Assembly (NCBI RefSeq): GCF_000003815.2
Contig: NC_049984.1
Location: forward strand, 10,676,234-10,740,233
Direction: 5' to 3'
DNA from: Branchiostoma floridae
Taxonomy: Eukaryota > Chordata > Leptocardii > Amphioxiformes > Branchiostomatidae
Length of the DNA: 64,000 nucleotides
Under the pieces are notes generated by a model. It was not told the DNA's origin, did not search any database, and saw nothing but the letters and a program-made list of their open reading frames with translations. Within the stretch, counting starts at the first letter, position 1. Each line of letters opens with the position of its first letter. Of the stretch, positions 11,339 through 22,306 are shown piece after piece. Both the position numbers and the translations under genes were made by a program.

Positions 11339-14300
11339 TGTAGACTAGACAAGCCCTGATGTCAGCACCGAGGTATTTCTGGCAGCGCCGTCGCCTTGTT
11401 TGGGCGGTCTCGGGATCAGAGAGGCTAATTTCTGGACTCAGGCCTCACACTTCGTGACGCCGAGCCGCAGACGCACAAGTCCCTGCGGTCTGCGTGATGA
11501 GAGCAGCTTAACTTTGGCCCAGTTGGTGACGTAGATGGCACCAGACAGACATAGCCACTTACTTAGAGAAGCCATTCTGTGCACATTCTTCAAGATTTGT
11601 CAGAGAAAGCGAAGGCAAACTTTTTACAGTCTGAAAGTTACATTCAGATATGTAACATTCGCGCATCTGTAAGTTACAAAAGTAGTATCAAACATGAATG
11701 TACATTACAATGGTTTTGTTGAAGAAATGCTGTATAACTCTATTCTAGACTCCATTGCTATTGACTTACTTTAATAAGAGTACAGAGATTAAGAAAGGTC
11801 AGCTATATTTAGTATGCGTTTTTTTTAAATCCGAGATGATATCTTTATTGATCATTTTGTGGTTACCTTGGCGCAAAGCAGATGTTTGTGGAAATGTCGG
11901 TATGAAAATCGGTCCTTAAGCGTTATTTTGTCGTATCAATGACTTTGCTTCTTCAATCCGCATCATTTTTTCGGCATCAACTTGACGCCAGACCAGCAAT
12001 TGCTGGTACATTTCCACTACTGTTGAAGCTATCGGCTCTGTGCAGTAATTGGCTCTTGTTAACGGGCCACATTTATCTGGAATTTCGTAATCAAGGAGTC
12101 CCCATATCTATCTGTATCATAGGGATTATGAGGACGCGACTAAAATGATCTATTGTCGGTGATCTGCAGGTGCTTACGAGATGCAGACACTTCTTTAAAC
12201 CATATCTTCTTGAGCTTTTTCTTCTAAGTCTCTTCAATTCTTAAATCTAGTACCATATAACATACAAGTAGCATACAAGCAATATGTCAACGCTGTGTCC
12301 TCGCTGAAACGTCTCCAAAGTTTCTTAATAAAAATAGTTTCTCCGATTACATATGATACAAGGCACGCGCCCTGTCATAATCACCGTGTAAGCTACACAC
12401 ATTAAGTGGCTCTTATTCACAATAGAAAAGTGACAACATGACGTGATCGGAGCCATGATACGTTCTCTGTCGTTGTCTATTAGTCTTGAAGTTTAACAGA
12501 CTGGGGTTTAACTCGGGTTATTCCATTGCTTAGAAGTCCAGAGGGGAGGACAATAGTTCAGCATCTCTCTCAGCGTTATTTTTTTTGTTAGATACTGCTC
12601 ATTGAATGAATGGAAATTTGGATACATGAATAAAACAAAAGTCAAGTTGTCTTCTTTTTTAAACGTCTCGTGAAGTTCTCAAAATTTCCATGCCCCTACA
12701 CATGAAATGGAATAACCCTCGCTACCATGACCCACATGCATTGTTGCACGCACGTTTGTAAGCTCGGACTTACATTTCTGACGCACAAACACGCGTATTT
12801 ACCCTTAATAGCTGTTACTTCTCCGTCCTGGCGACAGGCGGACTGTGCAGAGTGTGGTTAAACAAAGGTGCAGATCCTCCCTGACGTGTACAAACCTGTA
12901 ATGACAACCCCACCACGTCTCCTGAAAAGCGCGCCTAATTATAGCCAGTCCAAATATTAATCTACCAATACTCACAGTATGTACCGTTTACACACGCACA
13001 CACACACGCCCATGTACAAGAGGGAGGGGGGTTCTTCTAACAGACATGTCCCGGGGTTAATACTTGTACAACTAGTGTTCTGTGCCACAGCAAACATCAC
13101 TGCTTGTCCGGCAACTGTTTTCTTTTTTGACGCGAGTGTTGTTGCTGGCCGATGTACTTATTGTGTAGTTTAGTTTGCAATTCACCTTGTTGCCTTCCGT
13201 GCAGACTGGAAATATAGGCTGTTTATTCTGACGTGTCCACAAATGTTAAAACATGTGTACTGTCTGGGGCGAGACACAAGATGGCAGGTAGAAAGGTCTA
13301 GCTTGTTGTGACCACAGTGAAATGTAAGAGTAGGTAACGAAACCAGAAAGCGATCACAAGTGGAAAGTTGACGCGTTGTCCCTTGCGAAGGAAAATTGAT
13401 CAATATCGCTAGTTTATTTGCCACAATGGAACCATCTGTTGCATTTTTCCATGTATCAATTTATTACATATTCAATTATTATACTACCGAGGTTAGAAGT
13501 AAATGTCAAGCGGTGTTCAATAACGCTGCACTACGACTGAATAACCGAGGAGAGGATTAAGTATCAATCATTAATGATATATAAATGATCAGGTCATTCG
13601 GTATCATGATTCCGTATTACAATAATCTTGATCACAACGAAGCGACGCTGCGTATCAAAGGATAAAAGAAGCCGTTTGACAATATAAAAGAGAAACTGTA
13701 CACCTATCAAAGAGAGGTAATCAGTTATTGATATGCCCGTGTACAAATAAACATTAAGGCTGGACGGGAATAAAGCGGTCCATAATAGTACTCATCACAA
13801 ACCACTTAAGCTACGTGAATAGGGCATCAAGTTTCTCCTACAACTGCTGAATACAATATATCAGAAGTTCCTAAACTTCCCATTTTGACAAAACGCTCCA
13901 AAAAGACAAAAAAAGGATAGAACTTTGTCAGAATCTCTCCAAGAGAGAAATGCTAACAACAGCACTCTCGCCATGTACATGTTTTGTTCTTTGTTTCCCA
14001 GTCTTGTATAGAAGTTCCGTGAGGTCGGTGTTGTGGTGTAAGGGATATGGCGACGAAAGCATTATTCCTCCGGATACAGCTCGGTAGAACGTGTTGTGTG
14101 CGGGTTGTTTATCTAGCCACCTGTAGAGAAAGGAACGAGAAACCATTCTCTGTAGCAGAGCATAAGAAATTGATATATCGTATTTTGTTCTGTTACTTCC
14201 ATGTTGCAATGTGTCGTGTGGATTTTATGTTTTAATATATCTTGCGTATAACAATACAAATTAAATACGATGTACCATGATGTCGGCCTCCGAAATACTT

Positions 14301-16709
14301 TTCGTATTCCAGTTTTTTACCCTTTCACGGGAGACCAGAGACTTTATTTGTTCTGTTTAACACGGTGACAGTACCGACGAGGAGTGTTACTGATATGGTG
14401 ATTATAAAAATCCCACTGATGTAATGATAACTGTAAATAGCGCTGTTGCCGAGTTATTAAGGTACTCTTTCTCACCTGCGTAATCCGTAGTCACATACCT
14501 GTTGAATGTCACCTGGAAACGTAACACGTTATGCCGTGCAGTATTGCACTCTAATGTTCTATTTTTATTCAGTATTTCGAGTGAGTGAGTGAATAAGTGG
14601 GTGAGAATGAGTGAGGATATCAATGGACGATAAAAAAACTCCACAGCACCAATCAGCCATCAAGATTGATCGAGTATCAATTATCACTGGATTTTGTTGA
14701 CAAAATATTCACCATGCATGAATCGGAATAAAAGTTGCTGGTGTCAACACAACAGAGAGAAGCAAACGTTAGAACCAATATAACGCATGCAAATTAAGGT
14801 TAAAATTCTCAACCAAACTATGTGTCTGTGTTGAATGATAAGTTTATGAAAGAACCATGAAACTAGAAGTTGTTTCTGGTGAGAAAAGCCATTGATATGC
14901 TACTAAATGTTTCTGAGCCATTTGTGATCATTTGTGTGTCATGTAGTATCTATAACATCAAGAGGGAATGAAAAACTGTCAGTAAACTTGATCGATGTGG
15001 CGGTTCTACCGCCAGAACAAAAGACAACAACGCCGAGGTTTGCCTCAGAAAACTGTGATTATGTCGTAATTATCTGAACAACAAAAGAATTGGACCATTA
15101 GAGAGCCATACCAACCATGTCTTCTGCAAACAAACATTTACGCAACGATTTAAAAAGCTTGTTGGAAACTTTGTAATCGCAACTAGGTAGGGATGGTAAG
15201 GTCTTGTAATACTTACGCAAATGAATATTATAACGGCAATAACGAATCTTTCTAAACAGCACATATACACGTTGATCATAGGTTTTCTGTGAGAGAAATC
15301 ACAGTCAGTAATCAGAGAATGTAGTTGTATTGCTGATAACATCACGACACAAGAACACAAAAGGTACGCCAAGTCTGCACCTGAACGGCAGGTGTGGGAC
15401 AGCTCTTAAGGAGGGGAACCGTCTCACCTGGGCGCTGACATCACTGATATCTATCTGGAGAATGTGTCTGTCTTATCACCGGCGTCTCTAGGCACTGGGT
15501 ACCTGGATTATCCCTCACCTGGGGAACGGCAGGAATCATACCTGTACTCTTAAGTAGGCGATATAATTACACACCTGTATAAAAAAAATGAAATGACATC
15601 TAACTTCTTTCTTTGATACCACAAAACATCACTTCCCAAACCTACAATTATGATTTATGTATTATAGCATATCTGAACATCAGTGGTAGCATCTATACAT
15701 GTTGTTGATACAAATGATATGACACCATTTACTGCTTGTAAAAACAAATCAAATATATACAGTGTTTTAAAGCGTTTATAATATAACTTAAGTTTTAATC
15801 GAAAACATTTTTGTTTGTAATATGGTTTTGATGATTGATAACATTGCAAACTGTCGACACTTACGTTCATCGTGGCAAGACGTTACGATTGCGAGTGTTG
15901 TCGAGAGGTAAGGGTGTTTTGCTTAAAAGTTGTTTGTACTATTTTGACAACAAAGAAAAGACAATTTTGCCGTAATCTCTCCCATCGGAACACGGCGGTG
16001 CGGCCCTGAGTCGCGAGCGGGGCGGTGTTGGCCGTGCCCCGGGGGAGACAAGACGACCATTCCTGCCATACCGCGGGTTGTGTTTAATTAATGCCTTCTT
16101 TTCGTGACAACTGATCTTCTTGTCAGCGATTTGTCGCCTGCGGTGGAAGCATTGTTTTCGAAACACCTGTAAAGTTTGGAGACAGGAACTCAGGATTGGG
16201 GTACGGCTTCTTCTTACAGATAAAACTTCATAGAACGGAACATTATGTCGCATTTGTGATGTTAGCGTGGGATCTCCGAACCATATTTTCACCCGTACTA
16301 TCATTATCAAACTTTTTCTGAGAATCGATCAAAACCTTCAATCTACGATTATTTTGTCAGACAACTCTGAGCTCGGGTATCTCTTATAATTTTCTTTCAT
16401 ATGAACTTTACCGAAAAATTTTTGCTGCAGCGACAGTTTCTTAGGAAATCACAGAATGTAGCGTCAGTACAAATATGTTACCTGTACAGTAGAAGTAAGG
16501 ATATAATTTCTTTGGTTGCTATGGTGGATCTGGATAGAGCAACCTTTGCGCTAAACTTGTAAATCTTACTATGAGACAACACAACATCTTCAGGGTCTTT
16601 CTCTGAAGGAACGTTTGCAAACACATGTATGGGGCCATGTATCAGTGTCAGTTAGCCGCAGTGGTCGATGCCTCAGGGTTTCTATATCACCATGTATGGC
16701 TGACTTGTC
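11339..16709. other. Intergenic DNA, AT-richer, no recognisable genes
   Basis: No exon or RNA gene recognised. Short CA-rich stretches occur near 12990 and a degenerate GAGT repeat at 14578-14615. A GC-rich patch near 15980-16080 codes for nothing recognisable. Confidence 0.5.
14578..14615. repeat. Degenerate GAGT microsatellite
   Basis: Run of GAGT/GTGA tetranucleotides with interruptions on the + strand. Confidence 0.7.
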
Positions 16710-17606
16710 ATGCTAGTTCTGTTGTATCTAAACAATCAAGACGACAGGCGACAACGAGGTACTTTGTTGTTGGATGCTTGCAGGCCTGACGCCGATGACA
16801 TTGAAGCAAGGGCACTGAAAACACTCATAAACAGTTGCATAAAACCGATCTTACTTTATTGTGGCGAAGTCCTTGGAACAACTGTACAAGGAAGAGACCT
16901 TATTTTCTATGGGATAAAAGAATATGAAAATGAAAATACCAGAGAATCAATAAATAGGATTATCAGTACGTTACTGGGATCAGAAATTCATATCCTTAGA
17001 GCCTCTCGTGTTGGCAAAAAAGACCCTTCCACTACTCGCCCTGTCCTTGTCCGGTTTCAAAAATACAGCGACAAATTGAACATTATGTATCAATCAAACA
17101 CACTAAGAGACCAGGACATAACTTTTGAGCAACCAAAAATATCATATGAAATTTCTGATTTGGAATTTGTGCTTTTGAATTATTGCAAAATTTCACTCGG
17201 CGTACCCAAAAGCTCTGTCAACGCCGCGGTCAGGGGTGAGCTAGGAGTTTTCCCACTTTATATTGATTCACAGACACAGATGATAAATTACTGGCTTAGG
17301 TTACATAATCTCCCAAATGACAGACTTGTAAAGAAAGCATATAATACTTCTGTTGAGCTACAACAAGACTGGGCTGTGCATGTGCAAGATATGTTAAGTA
17401 GACATGGTTTCCAAAATTTTTGGCTTAATCCTGCTGTTAATGCCAACCGTTTTGAAAATATATTTAAGAACCGTCTGCAAGACACGTTTCTCTCTGGTTG
17501 GAGACAAGAATTAAGAAGTTTTAACAAACTCAGTACTTACTGTAAAATAAAAAAAAGAATTCTGTTTCGAAAAATATCTTTCATCTGTTCAAAACAAATT
17601 GTTTAG
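16710..17606 (+). pseudogene. LINE ORF2 C-terminal fragment with embedded ORF1-like segment
   Basis: Open for 298 residues. Residues 35-56 (ending KPILLYCGEVLG) match the region just after the reverse-transcriptase palm of many LINEs. Residues 148-183 (NYCKISLGVPKSSVNAAVRG and on) match the thumb-side segment that normally follows within a few tens of residues. Between them, residues 59-141 (nt 16884-17132) instead look like the RNA-binding domain of an L1-type ORF1 protein (LIFYGIKEYENENTRESI, RVGKKDPSTTRPVLVRFQKYSDK). The insert is in frame. The frame then leaves the LINE reading at an A-run near 17549-17556, giving a short wrong-frame tail. It is a fossil, not a host gene, unless transcription proves otherwise. 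Confidence 0.75.
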
Positions 17607-17916
17607 AAATGACCTACCGAGACTAAGGATTAGTGCACACACCTTACAAATTGAAAAGGGCCGACACTACAACATACCAGCCAATGAGAGACTTTGTCCC
17701 ACATGCCATAATGACATAGAAAATGTAATGGATTGTCCGACTTATGAAGAAGACCGTCAAAAGTTATTTCAAAATATTGTATGTAAGTCCGAAATTGTAC
17801 TACCACATGCTAGGTCAGAGGTATTCCATTTGATATTATCATGCCCTGTTCATATATCTGCCTACGTTGGCCAATTTATTTACAACTCATTGCAAAAACG
17901 AGATAATGCTTTATGA
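17599..17916 (+). pseudogene. LINE ORF2 C-terminal cysteine-domain fragment
   Basis: This frame continues the LINE protein after the frameshift. Its similarity extends upstream of 17599, and it has no ATG there (TTG). Residues 9-32 (LRISAHTLQIEKGRHY, then ERLC) and the pair CPTC at 33-36, followed by a further Cys at 46, match the CCHC-like end of many CR1/L2-type proteins. The His ligand and a few residues usually found between the second and last Cys are missing here, which suggests a small in-frame deletion. It ends with TGA at 17914-17916. Confidence 0.75.
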
Positions 17917-18405
17917 TACTCACTAGATTGTTTATACTGTTATATTATATTACATTAGTTGTTAGTTATTTGTATTAGTATATAGTTGTTCACATTGCCA
18001 TACATTGTAACTGTTACAATTGTTGCGCAATAAAGTTATTCTAAGTTATATCCGATTTGTATAACTGATACTGGGACTATCAAATAGTAAACAATGTCTA
18101 AAAGTGGACTAATTGGCATGTAATATGATTATTAAAAAAAGCAATTACTCAAGCAACTGGATATGATTTTGGAAACAGTGAGACGTTTCAGATGGCATCC
18201 ACCATCTTTCGAAAATTGAGACAAATTTTCTAGACAAGCATGCCTCAAAGTCAATGATGAAATCAGCTGATGAGATAAAAAGACATCATCTTCTATTTCT
18301 TATAGCGTTCTACTTTTCACAGAACACTGCATTCTTAGAATCATTTTTAATATTACATTATTTGGTACAATCTTCAGAACCAATAAAAAGTTCGATTCAC
18401 TACCC

Positions 18406-18421
18406 AAGTCTCGCGAGACTT
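18406..18421. promoter_or_regulatory. TCTCGCGAGA element in a 16-bp palindrome
   Basis: AAGTCTCGCGAGACTT is a perfect 16-bp palindrome containing the TCTCGCGAGA promoter element. A related CCCGCGAGA half-site follows about 15 bp later and CCGCGG after that. This could be a TATA-less promoter, but no adjacent exon was recognised. Confidence 0.45.
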
Positions 18422-21338
18422 CCACTCCGGTTCCCGCGAGATTTTTCACTCCGCGGGGTTCCCATGTCAAAAAAAGGGGGCCGTGTTTTATCTCTGCGAC
18501 TTGACAAGATAATCTCTTAATGGGGACGAATTACAGATGTATCTGAGAATGTTCCTCTGTGGAACTGGCCCCATTGTGTTTACTGGACATACTGACCGTA
18601 ATTCGGATGACCAGACACCATAATAACTAGTTTCGTTGATCCCCTCGGTTTTATGATTTTCTCACAAGTTTGGCCAACAATTCCGTTTTGGAAGGGATCT
18701 TTGCATCATAAGCCTTATAAAGGTGATGTAACGATGAATTGTAGACACCATTCAGGTCGACTGTACTGACAGTACAGACTAAAGAAGGCATGCCGTAGCT
18801 GGAGGCGCATGGTCTGCGAACAAAAGGGTCTTGTCTCCAATTCATCAAATTTTGTCGCAATTTTTCGTCGATGACACCGAGATACGTATAATTATCCGGA
18901 CAGACCGACTTGACGAGATCTGATTCCATCTCGCCATTATGCCAAATTAAAATGAGTCGTAATGACCGCGGGGCGCAACATATGCGGGGACAAAGGGGTC
19001 TGGCTGGGCCAGACTTTTGTTTGTGACACATTTGTCACCATTTGCCCAGTCCCAGCCATCTCAGTCCTTTCACTGACAAATCTAGAATTAACGAGGGCAC
19101 ATTTGCCTGAGAAACAAGGGCGTGAAAACAATTACCAGTGATAATAGCGAAGCAGGGCGCTAGTTTTACCTATCAGTCGGATACACAAAGTACCTGGTAG
19201 AAGCGATGTTTTTAGAGTGTGGAACAGGACGCAAAACCACAACAGAGACACAGGACGGAACTGCGCCGCCTGAAACTCCTAAAGGACCTGTTCAATACGT
19301 TCTTGTCATCCTTTCAGACGAACATGAGCGAGACAATAGTCGACATCTATCGGCTCCTTTGCGTCTTCCGTTCCGACATACGCCTTTTGCAAAATGCGTG
19401 TAGTGTCAGCATGCAAGCGTGTTTTCTCTTCTCCAAAGCGTGGCAAAAATGTTGTACAAGCTTTTTCACCCTGAGTCACAGTCGGGCGGCGTTTTTGCAC
19501 ACCCGTCAATTTTGTCTCTCCTTCTCCGGGTCGATTCTTCCATTCAAGGACAGCGAACCGGTGAAAACAAATGTATAATCAATTGAAAAGCACCCGTGTC
19601 GGGCTAAGTGGAAATTAAAAACACCACGGCCTTTGAACTCTGCGCCCGGCCGTAGCTCTCATGAAATATCAGCTATGGCAGTGTGTGTACAGTCATGACA
19701 GCCGGAATGAACCATGAACAGAATAATGGAATATTTACAGAAACTTAGTATTTCAAATTACCGTCTCTTAGAGCTTTTGAGTGATACGGCGATCAACTGC
19801 AAATTGCCAAAACAGATCAAGGGTTTACACTTAAGTAATTTCAATAAGTAGATTAAGCATATACATAAACATAAACGTAAGAACTACTTTACATAGTTGG
19901 TATATTACTAGGGAAATCAAATTCAATCAAAATGTCTTGCTGAATCAAACGTAAGATACCTGGGTACCTATGAAGGACAAACCTTCTTGTAATAACTTCT
20001 AAAGCTTGAAGGGAAAAACAGCAAAAGTTTTATATTGTTATCAACTATGTTAAAGATTTTCAACGCAAAAAATGTGCTTTATCGTAAGTCTATCATTCAT
20101 ACACGTCAGCGCTTGTCAGAGGCTAATTGTTGGCCATTTCAGTCAATAGAAAGAAGCCAAATTTGTTTGTCAAGAACGCAAACATCGCTTCCTGCCATCA
20201 AATGGGCCTGTAGAAAGGTACGACATGTAAAGAGGGCCCGGTAGATAAACAGTGCATCGTTAGGGGTAACCTGCCGCGTGATTTTGTCTTAATTAGCGCT
20301 TGATTGGCGGTTATTGTGTACGGTACATCTTTGATTGAAGATTGATCGTCTCTGCAGTAATGAAACGTGAGAATTGGGAGTTTTAGCAGATGAAGTCGGC
20401 GGGTTGTGTGCGAAGGGTTATTGTCCACCTTGTGTGTCTTTAGCGAGCCGCCCCGCCACGACACGGTGGTTGAACATCTTACTGAGTTTGTCTTGAACAC
20501 ACCTTTTTTGTTGTCAGACATTAGCGTAATGGCACGGGAACAAAAGTGGTCTCCATAAAACACCTGTACCGACATGTACGCGTATTCACGGGGTTAGACA
20601 CACTGCCTGACTTCATAAGGACCCCCTTTTTTACGGAGCACTGCTAGTGTATTAGAAACAAAAACTTAGAAACAAGTGAGAGAACATCAAGTACGCGGGC
20701 TTTCTCCTGGAGAGAACCTGTGGATTCTTTGTCTTGATGGGCAAACTGGGACGCGTCGGCCGGCGATCCTGTGGGGTAAAAATGGGCGGGAACAGGTCCC
20801 GTCGTGTCGTACAAATTGTACAAACAGTCGGCAGACAAACATGCTGTGTATAGGTGTGTTCTGTACAGAATGTTTAGCTTCCCATCAAGTTGTCGCTGAG
20901 AGACAACACGGTCCGGGCGGGCAGTGCTGGGGCCACGACAGCGCGCGGCTCTCACCCGCAGACTTACAGGCGCCGCAGTAAGCCAAAAGCGAACGGAACA
21001 TGTTGTTTCTTTTCACAAGGCACGCCGAGCGAAGACATACAGGCATAGGGTGGTCTTCACTGTCCTGTGGACTAAATTTGAAAGTCTTGATTACTCTACA
21101 AAAACGATTAGCTATTCCTGTATGTTCCTGATCTATTGTTACATATTTCAATCCTAAAATATAAGCATACGATGAAAATGTTTTACCAATGGACTTTTTA
21201 TTTAGATATTTACGTTATTCATATCTTTTACAGTTTTTAACATTTTTTGTAGACAAAAAGGTTTCTTGTCAATTAATTTACTCCGCTCAGCTTATATAGA
21301 TGTTGCGCATTAAATTTAAACTTAATTAACAAAAGTAA

Positions 21339-21377
21339 ACTTGTTCAGGTATTTCTAACTTGTTCAGGTATTTCTAA
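21339..21377. repeat. 19-bp tandem duplication
   Basis: ACTTGTTCAGGTATTTCTA occurs twice, head to tail, in AT-rich DNA. Confidence 0.9.
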
Positions 21378-21741
21378 CCCTAAGATATACAGCCCATGAC
21401 ATTCCTAACATCGATGCAAATCTAGATGGGACAGCGTTGTCGACAGTAGTACGAGATGACCAGATACGCCATAATTACATTCCGGAAGTGCGGCAGATCT
21501 ACTGTCCCGCGGTGTATGAAGTGACTGACGGCTGCCCAGTACGTGGAAAGATATGCGCGATAAAACAGGTCTGCGTCTTGTCATATCTGCACCGCGACTT
21601 GTTCTACATGTATCTCCACAGGTGTTTTCCTCTCCGCACATTTCCGGACCAGATTAGACACACTTCTTGCCTCGTGATAAGTTATCAGGTGTCCATTCTA
21701 ATGCTGTCTGTGTGTTGGTGGCGGCGATGGTCCCTGTATTG

Positions 21742-21815
21742 CAGTAACCGTCCCGTCACTCCCAGTAACCGTCCCGTCGCTGTGTGCTGGTGATGGTCCC
21801 AGTAATCGTCCCGTC
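21742..21815. repeat. Three CAGTAACCGTCCCGTC repeats
   Basis: CAGTAACCGTCCCGTC starts at 21742 and 21763, and a CAGTAATCGTCCCGTC variant at 21800. A GATGGTCCC motif precedes the first and last copies, which suggests a decayed longer unit. It ends about 40 bp before the X-box-bearing array. Confidence 0.85.
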
Positions 21816-21856
21816 ACTTCGCGGGCAGACATACCGTACAACAGGACAGTCCCTAC

Positions 21857-22306
21857 GTTACCATGACAACCCCAGATGGTGCATCCCGCAGTAAGATGGA
21901 CCGGCTATGGAGACCATCCGCATCCTCCATCACTATGGCAACCGCAGACAGCGCATCCTTCAGTATGATGGACCGTCTATGACGCTCATCCGCATCCTTT
22001 GTCACTATGGCAACCCCAGCGTCTAGCAGTATGATGAACCCGTTACGCAGACCATCTGCATCCTCTGTCACTATGGCAACCGCAGATGGAGAATCCCACA
22101 GGAAGATGGACCGGCTATGTAGATCATCTGCTTCCTCCGTCACCATGGCAACCCAGATAGAGCGTCCAGCGGTATGATGGACCGGCTCTGGAGACCATCC
22201 GCATCCTCCGTCGCTATGGCAACCCCAAGTAGGATCAGACCTCAGTATGGCGGCTGACAATGCAGATCCCCCTCTTCCTAGTTACCATATGAATAACTAT
22301 GGCAAC
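21857..22306. repeat. 72-bp tandem repeat carrying RFX X-box-like sites
   Basis: Six to seven diverged units with a 72-bp period. Matching points lie at 21857, 21929, 22001, 22067, 22139, 22210 and 22293 (steps 72, 72, 66, 72, 71, 83). Each period has a 14-bp site: GTTACCATGACAAC, ATCACTATGGCAAC, GTCACTATGGCAAC (twice), GTCACCATGGCAAC, GTCGCTATGGCAAC and ATAACTATGGCAAC. Five of the seven fit the X-box consensus GTHNYYATRRNAAC of RFX factors, or nearly so; two have A in place of the first G. The rest of the unit (GATGGACCGGCTATG, then ACCATCCGCATCCTCC) is less constrained. Because 72 is a multiple of three, the minus strand stays open for 135 residues of a 24-residue repeat. I judge that a by-product, but it cannot be excluded as coding. 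Confidence 0.85.

Larger units (their letters stand above)
16700..18048 (+). mobile_element. 5'-truncated, rearranged non-LTR retrotransposon (LINE)
   Basis: The two consecutive open frames resemble the end of a LINE reverse-transcriptase protein and its C-terminal cysteine domain. They are followed by an AT-rich 3' region with an AATAAA at about 18030 and a short terminal TTCTAAGTTATA-like tail. The endonuclease and the catalytic YxDD part of the reverse transcriptase are absent, so the copy is heavily 5' truncated. An ORF1-type segment sits inside the reverse-transcriptase frame, and a frameshift separates the two frames. The exact 5' boundary is not visible; the first recognisable similarity begins near 16806. 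It belongs broadly to the CR1/L2/Tx families; I cannot assign it further by eye. Confidence 0.8.
18049..21714. other. Intergenic DNA without recognisable genes
   Basis: No exon recognised. Open frames at 19031-18651 (-) and 19219-19578 (+) show no domain. A TCTCGCGAGA palindrome and a 19-bp tandem duplication are listed separately. Confidence 0.5.
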
